Source: Pseudobdellovibrionaceae bacterium (lineage in GTDB: Bacteria > Bdellovibrionota > Bdellovibrionia > Bdellovibrionales > UBA1609). From it: a stretch of DNA of 64,000 nt. A program made the position numbers and the translations under genes. The notes under the pieces are model-generated. The model did no database searches. It was not told the origin of the DNA and saw only the letters and a list, made by a program, of their open reading frames with translations. Each line of letters opens with the position of its first letter. Positions within the stretch are counted from its first letter, which is position 1. The stretch spans positions 43,798 to 107,797 of the forward strand of contig JAUVAX010000005.1 of the NCBI GenBank assembly GCA_030591685.1. Reading direction: 5' to 3'. Positions 27,344 to 34,716 of this stretch are shown one piece after another.

Positions 27344-28324
27344 TCACCTAATTTTAGCCTTCAATAAGTCCTGGAGGTGAATCAACCCAATTGGCTTATT
27401 TGGTGTTTTAGTCTCTTTATCCACTACAAAAAGTGTTTGTATCGAAAACTGCTCCATAACAAAAAGAGCCTTTTCAGCCAATTCATCCTTATTTATTGTT
27501 TTTGGGTTTAAGTTCATAAGGCGTTTTGCTGTATGGGCTGACGGCGCTGTGTTTTCTTTTTCTAAAAATCTACGAATATCACCATCAGTAATCACCCCCA
27601 GCAATTCGCCTGAACTGTCGACGACCCCTGCCACTCCACGAACCTCTTTTGAAGTCATTGATGAGATCACTTCTGACATTTTATCCTCAGGGCTTACAAT
27701 GGGAAGAGCCTCTCCTGTGTGCATAACATCTTTAACCGTTGTCAAAAGTCTTCTACCTAAACTGCCCCCGGGGTGGTATTCCGCAAAATTCTCTTCTTTA
27801 AAGCCCTTTGCTTTTAAAACAGTCATTGCCATAGCGTCACCCATAGCTAATGTCACTGTACTGCTTGAAGTAGGGGCCAACCCCAGTGGACAGGCCTCCT
27901 CTTTTACAGACACATCTATTACGGCTTGAGAGGCTTTACCAAGTGTACTATCTAGACGACCCGTCATAGCTATAAGGGGGATGTTTTTACGTCCAGCATA
28001 TTGAACAACGGCCGCCAGTTCACCGCTTTCTCCACCGTAGCTAATAGCCAGTATTAGGTCATTTTTAGCTATTACGCCAAGGTCACCATGAACACTCTCG
28101 GCAGAGCTTAAAAACATAGCTGGCGTGCCAGTAGAGCTAAAAGTACTCGCAATTTTTTGACCCACCTGCCCAGACTTTCCCATTCCCGTTACGATGAGCT
28201 TACCCTCGCAGTTTAATATAAGCTCCACTGATTTTATAAAATTTTCGCCAATGCGCTCTACAGCGTTTAAAACACTCTCAGCTTCTATTTTTAAAACTCT
28301 TTTTGCTTCATTAATATCAATCAT
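27344..28324 (-). CDS. kdsD: D-arabinose 5-phosphate isomerase
   Basis: Converts ribulose 5-phosphate to arabinose 5-phosphate, the first step of Kdo synthesis for LPS. It has 326 residues: an SIS domain (about 35-175; VTGMGKSGQVGQKIASTFSSTGTPA, given here only to mark its start, and SSAESVHGDLG) and a CBS pair (about 205-325; VITDGDIRRFL). GGAG precedes the ATG. In many proteobacteria kdsD stands close to lptC, lptA and lptB; here the gliding cluster lies between. kdsC is not in the window. Confidence 0.94.
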   Translation of the reverse strand: MIDINEAKRVLKIEAESVLNAVERIGENFIKSVELILNCEGKLIVTGMGKSGQVGQKIASTFSSTGTPAMFLSSAESVHGDLGVIAKNDLILAISYGGESGELAAVVQYAGRKNIPLIAMTGRLDSTLGKASQAVIDVSVKEEACPLGLAPTSSSTVTLAMGDAMAMTVLKAKGFKEENFAEYHPGGSLGRRLLTTVKDVMHTGEALPIVSPEDKMSEVISSMTSKEVRGVAGVVDSSGELLGVITDGDIRRFLEKENTAPSAHTAKRLMNLNPKTINKDELAEKALFVMEQFSIQTLFVVDKETKTPNKPIGLIHLQDLLKAKIR

Positions 28325-28341
28325 ATTATCTCCAAAAAAAA

Positions 28342-30084
28342 TTAGACCCTGGCCTGCTGGGCCTTGCTCTTTAACTGTGTCAATTTTTTATCTTTAGGGG
28401 TTTCCCTTTTAAGGGTCCCAGATTTTATTTTAAGCGCCGCTTTAACAAAACTTTTAAATAGTGGATGAGCCTCTAATGGTTTTGATTTAAATTCTGGGTG
28501 AAACTGTACCCCTACAAACCAAGGGTGCTCAACAATTTCGAGAATCTCTACAAGGTCCCGATCTTTACAAATACCAGATAAAGACATGCCATTTTTTTCA
28601 AATAAAGGGCCGTACTGATTGTTAAACTCATACCTATGTCGATGCCTCTCTGTTATTAAGTCGCTCTTATAAATTTCTCTCGCTCGGGACCCCTGCTTGA
28701 GTTGACATTGAAAGGCCCCTAGGCGCATTGTCCCGCCTTTATCCGTATGTGTTTTTTGCTCTTCCATGTAGTCGATAATAAAGTTTTTTGCAGACTTAGA
28801 GATTTTAAACTCGCGACTGATGGCATCTTTTATACCACAGACATTCCTACCAAACTCAATGGCAGCCAACTGCATACCAAAACAAATCCCAAAAAAGGGT
28901 ATTTTATTTTCTCGAGCATACTTAATGGCAACCATTTTACCTTGAGCTCCTCTTTCACCAAATCCACCAGGGACGAGCACCCCATCTGTGTTTTGCAAAG
29001 CTTGTTTAACATTTTTTTCTGTCAATTTTTCAGAATCCACATAAACAATATTAACTAATGATTTATTCGCAACACCACTATGCACAAGAGCCTCGTGAAG
29101 AGATTTATAAGATTCTTTTAAATCTACATATTTGCCCACAATACCAATTGAGACCGACTGCGATGGGTTTTTTAATGTTCGAACCATTGCCTTCCACTTT
29201 TTTAAATCTGGATCTTCTAATTCAAATTGCAACCTCTCCGCGACCTTTTTATCAAACCCTTCTTTGTTTAATGCTATGGGCACGTCATAAATAGACTCTG
29301 AGTCTTGGGCGGCAATCACCTTATCAGCACTGACACTACAGAATAGACCAATTTTACGTCTCAATTCAGCTGTCATTGGTTTTTCACTGCGACAAATTAA
29401 AAAGTCAGGCTGAATACCGACCTGCCTAAGCTCTTTTACCGAATGTTGGGTGGGTTTTGATTTTAGCTCTCCCGCTGCCGCAATATAGGGGATGTAAGTC
29501 ACATGCACAAAAATAGAATTCTCAACCCCTACGTCGGCTCGCATCTGCCGGATGGCCTCAATAAATGGCAAGCCCTCGATATCACCAATCGTGCCTCCGA
29601 TTTCTACAATTATGACTTCAGCTCCCTGAGCAGCATCAAAAATTCGAGCTTTAATTTCATCTGTAATATGAGGGATCACCTGCACAGTGCCGCCTAAATA
29701 ATCACCTCGGCGCTCTTTAGCAATTACACTTTCATAAATTTGCCCTGCAGAGACTGAATTTGCTTTTTTTAAATTCACAGAAGTAAAGCGCTCATAGTGA
29801 CCTAAATCTAAATCTGTTTCAGCCCCATCATCTGTAACGTACACTTCACCATGTTGTAGCGGAGACATTGTGCCCGGATCTACATTTATATAGGGATCAC
29901 ACTTCATGAGTGTTACCTTCATCCCGCCAGATTCTAACAGATGAGCCAAACTGGCCGCCGTTAAACCCTTACCAATAGATGAAACAACCCCCCCTGTAAC
30001 AAAAATAAATTTTTGCTTTAAAGCCCTTTTTGTCGACTTTATCGGGGATTTTTTATGTTTTTTTATTTTTTTTTGAGTACCCAT
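28342..30084 (-). CDS. pyrG: CTP synthase
   Basis: Aminates UTP to CTP with glutamine-derived ammonia. The synthetase domain starts at [20 protein letters not shown] with the ATP loop. The class I amidotransferase domain has [10 protein letters not shown], nucleophile Cys in [11 protein letters not shown] and HPEF. The ATG at 30084 is preferred over an upstream ATG at 30120, since AGGAAGG lies just before it and the longer form would overlap kdsB; this gives 580 residues. A Lys-rich N-terminal extension of about 24 residues and a basic C-terminal tail (about 30) are additions to the normal core. CTP is also the co-substrate of the neighbouring KdsB. Confidence 0.95.
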   Translation of the reverse strand: MGTQKKIKKHKKSPIKSTKRALKQKFIFVTGGVVSSIGKGLTAASLAHLLESGGMKVTLMKCDPYINVDPGTMSPLQHGEVYVTDDGAETDLDLGHYERFTSVNLKKANSVSAGQIYESVIAKERRGDYLGGTVQVIPHITDEIKARIFDAAQGAEVIIVEIGGTIGDIEGLPFIEAIRQMRADVGVENSIFVHVTYIPYIAAAGELKSKPTQHSVKELRQVGIQPDFLICRSEKPMTAELRRKIGLFCSVSADKVIAAQDSESIYDVPIALNKEGFDKKVAERLQFELEDPDLKKWKAMVRTLKNPSQSVSIGIVGKYVDLKESYKSLHEALVHSGVANKSLVNIVYVDSEKLTEKNVKQALQNTDGVLVPGGFGERGAQGKMVAIKYARENKIPFFGICFGMQLAAIEFGRNVCGIKDAISREFKISKSAKNFIIDYMEEQKTHTDKGGTMRLGAFQCQLKQGSRAREIYKSDLITERHRHRYEFNNQYGPLFEKNGMSLSGICKDRDLVEILEIVEHPWFVGVQFHPEFKSKPLEAHPLFKSFVKAALKIKSGTLKRETPKDKKLTQLKSKAQQARV

Positions 30085-30097
30085 TGGCCTTCCTATT

Positions 30098-30844
30098 TTA
30101 CTTAAGTAATAACTTTTCAACTTTTTTTACGTCTTCGGGGGTATCAACACCCCACGACTCATGCTCCACACAAACCACTTTAATCTTAGCCCCCAAGTAA
30201 AGTGCCCTTAATTGCTCTAAGCCCTCGGCTTGCTCAATGTACGCCGGTCCGGCCTCGCAAAATGACTTTAAAAATGATTTTCTATAAGCATATAACCCTA
30301 TGTGCTTCAGGCATCCCTTAACTTCATCTTCAGGAGTTGATCGACCATAAGGAACCTGGAGGCGGCTAAAATATAAGGCCTCACTGTTTTGATTTATTAT
30401 TATTTTAGCTGTGTTCGGACTTTTTAGATCCTCTAAATTTGCTTTTCGACCAAGGGTTGCCATTTCAATGGACTTGTCTAACTTAAGGGGCTTAACAAGG
30501 GTGTCTAAAAGTTCACCTGTAATAAGAGGCTCATCTCCTTGAATATTAACCACAATGTCTGCTTTTACCTGTTTAATGGCTTGCCAAACACGATCACTGC
30601 CTGAAGGCAGCTCAGAATCAGTCATAACGCATTTTACATTTAAGGAAAGGGCCAATTCTTGGATTCGAGCGTCATCGGTGGCAACAATGACTTCGTTGAT
30701 CAATTGACTCGTTTTTGCTCTTTCAACAACCCACTGTAGGAGCGGCTTGTTAGCTATCAGAGTTAACGGTTTTCCGGGGAATCGTTGAGATCCATATCTT
30801 GCAGGTATTACGCCTATCACATCCATGGAGTTAATCGATACCAT
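30098..30844 (-). CDS. kdsB: 3-deoxy-manno-octulosonate cytidylyltransferase
   Basis: Activates Kdo with CTP to CMP-Kdo for LPS core synthesis. It is 248 residues long, the normal length. It begins with [17 protein letters not shown], the nucleotide-binding motif, and contains [10 protein letters not shown] and [12 protein letters not shown], typical of KdsB. An ATG six codons in (30826) is an alternative start. It lies directly upstream of pyrG, whose product supplies its CTP, and downstream of engB. Confidence 0.95.
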   Translation of the reverse strand: MVSINSMDVIGVIPARYGSQRFPGKPLTLIANKPLLQWVVERAKTSQLINEVIVATDDARIQELALSLNVKCVMTDSELPSGSDRVWQAIKQVKADIVVNIQGDEPLITGELLDTLVKPLKLDKSIEMATLGRKANLEDLKSPNTAKIIINQNSEALYFSRLQVPYGRSTPEDEVKGCLKHIGLYAYRKSFLKSFCEAGPAYIEQAEGLEQLRALYLGAKIKVVCVEHESWGVDTPEDVKKVEKLLLK

Positions 30845-30878
30845 AAACTACTAAAAAACCCCAGAAAAAATCACAATT

Positions 30879-31457
30879 TTAGGTAATTTTACAATCAATC
30901 CAAGACTCATAAATAAAGTCTTCAGGCTCTTTTATACCTTTTTTAGTAAAAGAACTGACCACAAAAGCCTCATCAACGCCCTCTATCGATTTAAGAAGGC
31001 GCAACTTTTTAACTCTCTCCCCTTGCTTCACCTTGTCAGACTTATTTAAAATAACACAGACGGGAAGGTTTCTTTTTTTAACCCAATCGACAATCAACTG
31101 TTCGTCCTCTGACCAGTTTCTTCTGATGTCCATAATTAATAATAATCCAATTAAGCTCTTTCTGTTTGAAAGATAGTGTTCGATCATGGGTTGCCAGGAT
31201 TTTTGCTCTTTACCACTGACTTTTGCATATCCATAACCAGGCATATCTACAAGCCTATAGTTTTTACCTGCTTGAAAAAAATTAAGAAGTCTTGTTTTTC
31301 CGGGCTGACCACTCACTTTAGCCACTCGGCCCCCGTGGAGAGCGTTAATAAAAGATGATTTGCCGGCGTTTGAGCGCCCCACAATACCCACCTCTGGCTG
31401 ATCTGCTGGAGGGCATTCTTCTAGAACCTTAGCTGACTTTATAAATTTAATATTCAT
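30879..31457 (-). CDS. engB: Ribosome biogenesis GTP-binding protein EngB (YsxC/YihA)
   Basis: Small GTPase needed for 50S subunit assembly. It has 192 residues, normal length. Motifs are GRSNAGKSSFINAL (G1), GKTRLLNFF (G2), DMPGYGYAK (G3) and LNKSDKV (G4). No Shine-Dalgarno sequence precedes the ATG. Instead an extended -10 element lies nine bases upstream, implying a leader of about three bases. It heads the minus-strand unit engB-kdsB-pyrG-kdsD and is divergent from the sigma-54 activator gene. Confidence 0.95.
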   Translation of the reverse strand: MNIKFIKSAKVLEECPPADQPEVGIVGRSNAGKSSFINALHGGRVAKVSGQPGKTRLLNFFQAGKNYRLVDMPGYGYAKVSGKEQKSWQPMIEHYLSNRKSLIGLLLIMDIRRNWSEDEQLIVDWVKKRNLPVCVILNKSDKVKQGERVKKLRLLKSIEGVDEAFVVSSFTKKGIKEPEDFIYESWIDCKIT

Positions 31458-31466
31458 ATCGCCGAG

Positions 31467-31475
31467 ATACTAGCA
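31467..31475 (-). promoter_or_regulatory. Extended -10 promoter element of engB
   Basis: Minus-strand TGC followed by TAGTAT (31475-31467), an extended -10. The expected start of transcription is about 31460, three bases before the engB ATG at 31457, so the transcript would be almost leaderless. The -35 region is only T-rich. Confidence 0.4.
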
Positions 31476-31595
31476 CGCCCCCTCATCAAAAAAAACCCCA
31501 CATCTATAATTAATAAAAAAATCCTAACTTAAAGACTTAAATTCTACAGACTTAGAATTTCACAATCTCAAACACAGATTAATAGCACCTCGCCA

Positions 31596-31610
31596 TGGCA
31601 CAATCCTTGA
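31596..31610 (+). promoter_or_regulatory. Candidate sigma-54 (-24/-12) promoter of the FHA activator gene
   Basis: TGGCAC, five bases, TTGA at 31596-31610. The -24 box matches the consensus fully and the spacing is right, while the -12 box has GA in place of GC. It lies about 45 bases before the start codon of an RpoN activator, which would allow autoregulation. One non-consensus base in the critical -12 GC keeps confidence moderate. Confidence 0.4.
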
Positions 31611-31652
31611 AGAGATATCATTAGGTAACAGTTAAAACCCCTAGGAGGGCAT

Positions 31653-32942
31653 ATGTTAAGGCCTAAAATTGAATCTAATAATTTTTTTCAAAACATTGAA
31701 AACATGAAAGAACTTCATAAAATCCTCCCTCTATGCATCATTGGCTCGGGCACTCACTGCCAAATACGCGTTCTTGATGAGGGCGTCTACCAACGACATG
31801 CCGAGGTTGAGAAAAGAAATCGCAGTTACTTTATTAGGACCCTCAACCCAAAAGCGAAACTTACTATAAATAATGTTAATGTTATCGAGGCCGAAATAAA
31901 AACAAATGATCGTATTAAAATAGGCTCTACAAAGTTTATTTTTACTAATTTTAAAGAAAGCGAGTGTAATAAAATATTTTTATCCAGTGCAAATAAAAAT
32001 TGGAATGCACAACTTCAAACCTTAGAGAACATTGCTCTTTCCGAATCCCCCACCCTTATTCAGGGCCCCTCTGGTTCTGGTAAGGAAATACTGGCTCAAC
32101 TGTTACATGACTTTTCAGGGCGATCGTTAGGGCCGTTTATTAGCATTAACTGCAGTGCACTGAGCGAAGGTCTCATTGAGTCTGAGCTCTTCGGGCATCG
32201 AAAAGGCAGCTTTACAGATGCCAGTGAAAGCCGAAAAGGTGCTTTTGAAGCTGCAAGAGGAGGAAGCTTATTTTTAGATGAAATCGGCGACCTCCCCCTG
32301 GCTCTTCAGCCAAAGCTGTTAAGAGCTCTTGAGAACAATGAGGTTCGCCCACTCGGGTCAGATGGCACAGTTAAAACAGACGTTCGAATCATTGCAGCAA
32401 CCCACCAGAACCTTCAGACTAAAGTTTCAAGTAATAGTTTTAGGCAAGATCTTTATTTTAGGCTCAATATATTAAAAATATCTCCTCCTAAACTTGAAAA
32501 AAGAATGGAAGATTTTGAATCTCTAATTTATTATTTTTGTCGAAAATATAAAGTTAAAATTGGATTCAATGCGCTGCTTCGCCTTAAAGAGCACACCTGG
32601 CCTGGAAATATTAGAGAATTAAAAAATTTTGTAATAAGAGCCCATGTTCTAATTAAGAACCGTCCTGTCTGCGAAAAGGATTTACCACTGCTGCTTGACT
32701 TATATCAAACTAATACTCATTTTGATCCACACTTCTCCAGTTTTAATACTAAAGAAATGACAATTAAAGAAGTTGAGAAAAAAATGATAGCAAATGCGCT
32801 TATTTTAACATTTGGAAACCAGCGGGTGGCGGCTAAAAGATTAGGCATAGCATGCAGCACACTCAGTGATCGCATTAAACATCATGGCTTTGACATTAAA
32901 AAACTTATAAATAATGAGTCTCAAGGAGCTTTTATGTCCTGA
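31653..32942 (+). CDS. Sigma-54-dependent transcriptional activator with N-terminal FHA domain
   Basis: A 429-residue enhancer-binding protein. Residues about 25-100 are FHA-like, with GVYQRHAEV where the usual motif is GVSRxHA, and IGSG in place of IGR, so phosphopeptide binding may be lost or altered. The AAA+ domain spans about 115-350: Walker A GPSGSGKE (138-145), Walker B SLFLDE (205-210), arginine region FRQDLYFRLN. The sigma-54-contacting loop is GSFTDA (185-190) instead of GAFTGA. A Fis-type helix-turn-helix (about 383-412; NQRVAAKRLGIACSTLSDRI) binds DNA. AGGAGG precedes the start. The activator for its neighbours is not known. The gene ends in a palindrome shared with the convergent FliL-like gene. 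Confidence 0.92.
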   Translation: MLRPKIESNNFFQNIENMKELHKILPLCIIGSGTHCQIRVLDEGVYQRHAEVEKRNRSYFIRTLNPKAKLTINNVNVIEAEIKTNDRIKIGSTKFIFTNFKESECNKIFLSSANKNWNAQLQTLENIALSESPTLIQGPSGSGKEILAQLLHDFSGRSLGPFISINCSALSEGLIESELFGHRKGSFTDASESRKGAFEAARGGSLFLDEIGDLPLALQPKLLRALENNEVRPLGSDGTVKTDVRIIAATHQNLQTKVSSNSFRQDLYFRLNILKISPPKLEKRMEDFESLIYYFCRKYKVKIGFNALLRLKEHTWPGNIRELKNFVIRAHVLIKNRPVCEKDLPLLLDLYQTNTHFDPHFSSFNTKEMTIKEVEKKMIANALILTFGNQRVAAKRLGIACSTLSDRIKHHGFDIKKLINNESQGAFMS

Positions 32943-32951
32943 AAATTCAGG
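32938..32951. repeat. Palindrome containing both convergent stop codons
   Basis: CCTGAAAATTCAGG is a perfect 14-base inverted repeat. The TGA stop of the activator gene (32940-32942) and the TGA stop of the convergent gene (32949-32947) occupy its two arms. There is no U run, so it is not a classical terminator, although a short hairpin could form in both transcripts. Confidence 0.6.
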
Positions 32952-33972
32952 GTATAGAGACAATTGTACTAATAAAGACCGACTTAACTCTCCCCATATT
33001 TAACAGCGCATTTATTTGATTTCTAATCATGCTTTTCATTTTATAAAGCCCAGTGCTTGAATTAAGCTCGTCATAATTAAACCCTTCAACTATTCGCTGT
33101 ATAGTGTCTAGTATTTGGTTTTCGCGATCTTTAACCTCAACGGCGGCCTCTTGGGAGTCTAAGGATAGGTAAAACTCAATAGTCGCCATTGGGTTAGAAA
33201 ATTTATTTTTACGAATTAAATTTACAACTATTTTTTTTAGAAGAATTTGGTGTTCTGGATTGGGGAATCTCTCTCGTAATAATAACCACTCATCTTCGAC
33301 CGAAAATGAAAACTTCAATGAGGAGTGTTCTGCTAAATCATATACCGTTTTGCTTTTTAAATAAGGTATCCAAATCCCCTTCATTGTTTCTCTGCCCATA
33401 TATATAGTCCCAGAAACCACAATTAAAAGTAAATACAACAGCCCCTTTTTTTTTAAACTTAAGTCTGAGTAGGATTGTAAAACTTTTGAAAATACCGCTG
33501 TAATTTTAGATGTAATTAATTTTATTTTACCGGTTATTTTCGGAAGTGTTTCGCTGAAAATAATTTTATAAAATTTTAAAGCGGCTCCTATGATCTCTCG
33601 TGCCTGACGTGACAAAAATGATGCTGCTTTTTTTGTTTTAGAAAAAATTGGACTGAAAATTAGTACGCTTGTTTTTCGAATAGTTTTATAAGGGTGAATG
33701 AGATATTTATATATTTTTGGAAAGCGCTCCTCAAAACTGAGTTCAATGATTTCATCATCTTCTCGTTGCTCTTCGGCTATCTTTTCTTCGGCTTCGGCCT
33801 CTTGCTTGAGCTCATTGATTTCCTCCTCAAACTCTGGGTCGCTTTCTGAAATGAGGCTCTCTATATCGTCAAAAGATATCATTCCATCATCATCAACAGT
33901 TGCCTCTGACTCACTATTTAAAGGGGTATTTTCACTATCAGGACTAACATCATCATCTTTTTCGTCACTCAT
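32947..33972 (-). CDS. FliL-like membrane protein with long acidic cytoplasmic region
   Basis: A 341-residue bitopic protein. Residues 1-80 are highly acidic (many Asp/Glu/Ser). An amphipathic basic segment (85-175) follows, then a membrane helix at about 177-192 (GLLYLLLIVVSGTIYMG). The periplasmic part (about 205-341) ends with a pattern like the FliL domain: ATIEFYLSLDSQEAAVEVKD, a DRENQILDTIQRIVEGF helix and RNQINALLNMGRVKSVF. FliL stabilises flagellar stators of the MotA/MotB type. No flagellar gene is nearby, so this may serve another motor such as the TolQ/R-type one in this window, which is speculation. Not similar to FliL over its N-terminal half. Confidence 0.72.
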   Translation of the reverse strand: MSDEKDDDVSPDSENTPLNSESEATVDDDGMISFDDIESLISESDPEFEEEINELKQEAEAEEKIAEEQREDDEIIELSFEERFPKIYKYLIHPYKTIRKTSVLIFSPIFSKTKKAASFLSRQAREIIGAALKFYKIIFSETLPKITGKIKLITSKITAVFSKVLQSYSDLSLKKKGLLYLLLIVVSGTIYMGRETMKGIWIPYLKSKTVYDLAEHSSLKFSFSVEDEWLLLRERFPNPEHQILLKKIVVNLIRKNKFSNPMATIEFYLSLDSQEAAVEVKDRENQILDTIQRIVEGFNYDELNSSTGLYKMKSMIRNQINALLNMGRVKSVFISTIVSIP

Positions 33973-34055
33973 GACCTTATTATGGCAAAAAAAATATAAA
34001 TTTAGGACTTAATTTTTAATTGTTTAGACCGACATAATAAATAGGAGGAGCAAGG

Positions 34056-34706
34056 ATGTTTCTACAAACCACTATATTGGCTATTCTATACCTTGGACTT
34101 ACGGCTTGTGTGACCTTACAAAGAAGTCCTGAGAGCGGCTACAGGAGTGACTCCAAGGAGATCTCAGTAAGCCCCACAAAAGAGCATTATCAAGAACAGC
34201 GTCAACTTGAAATCACAGCCGCTAAGGAAGAACTGGGAGTGCCCACATCCAGACCTTTGACCGAGAGCGAAAAAAGAAATGTTCATAACCGCATTCAGTT
34301 AAATCGACTAGAAGCCTCTCTTATCACCCCCGTCGAACGCAGACAATACTATCATTTAAAGCCTTTCTTCAAAAATGATTCTTACCGCATTTACTTCTTA
34401 AAACTCCCCAGCATAGCTGCCCGAAAGGATTGGGCTCAAAGAAAAAATATTACAGCTAACAATACTGAGCCGCCTCAAGCGGTTATTGATGCTATTGAAA
34501 ATAGTGATATCACCCTCGGGATGACTAAAGAGGCCGTCGTTCAAAGCTGGGGGGACCCGGATAATGTTGAAGTTGCCGGCAATCGACTTTATGGCAATGA
34601 GCGATGGAATTATTTAAAATATGCCTCTTCAGAAGAGGGCTATAAAAAAGAAACTCGTGTTATTGTATTTGAGGCGGGCCGTGTTTCAGGCTGGGAGAGA
34701 TATTAA
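34056..34706 (+). CDS. Lipoprotein with C-terminal BamE/SmpA-like domain
   Basis: A 216-residue predicted lipoprotein: a short signal ending LGLTAC gives the lipobox cysteine at about residue 18. The middle is charged and helical. The last 65 residues read like a BamE/OmlA (SmpA) fold: SDITLGMTKEAVVQSWGDPDNVE, then GNERWNYLKY and VIVFEAGRVSGW. Such domains often act in outer-membrane assembly, but the family is widespread and this protein is longer than BamE, so its function is not certain. GGAGGAG precedes the start. It converges on polA with ten bases between stops. Confidence 0.8.
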   Translation: MFLQTTILAILYLGLTACVTLQRSPESGYRSDSKEISVSPTKEHYQEQRQLEITAAKEELGVPTSRPLTESEKRNVHNRIQLNRLEASLITPVERRQYYHLKPFFKNDSYRIYFLKLPSIAARKDWAQRKNITANNTEPPQAVIDAIENSDITLGMTKEAVVQSWGDPDNVEVAGNRLYGNERWNYLKYASSEEGYKKETRVIVFEAGRVSGWERY

Positions 34707-34716
34707 AGTTTTAACC

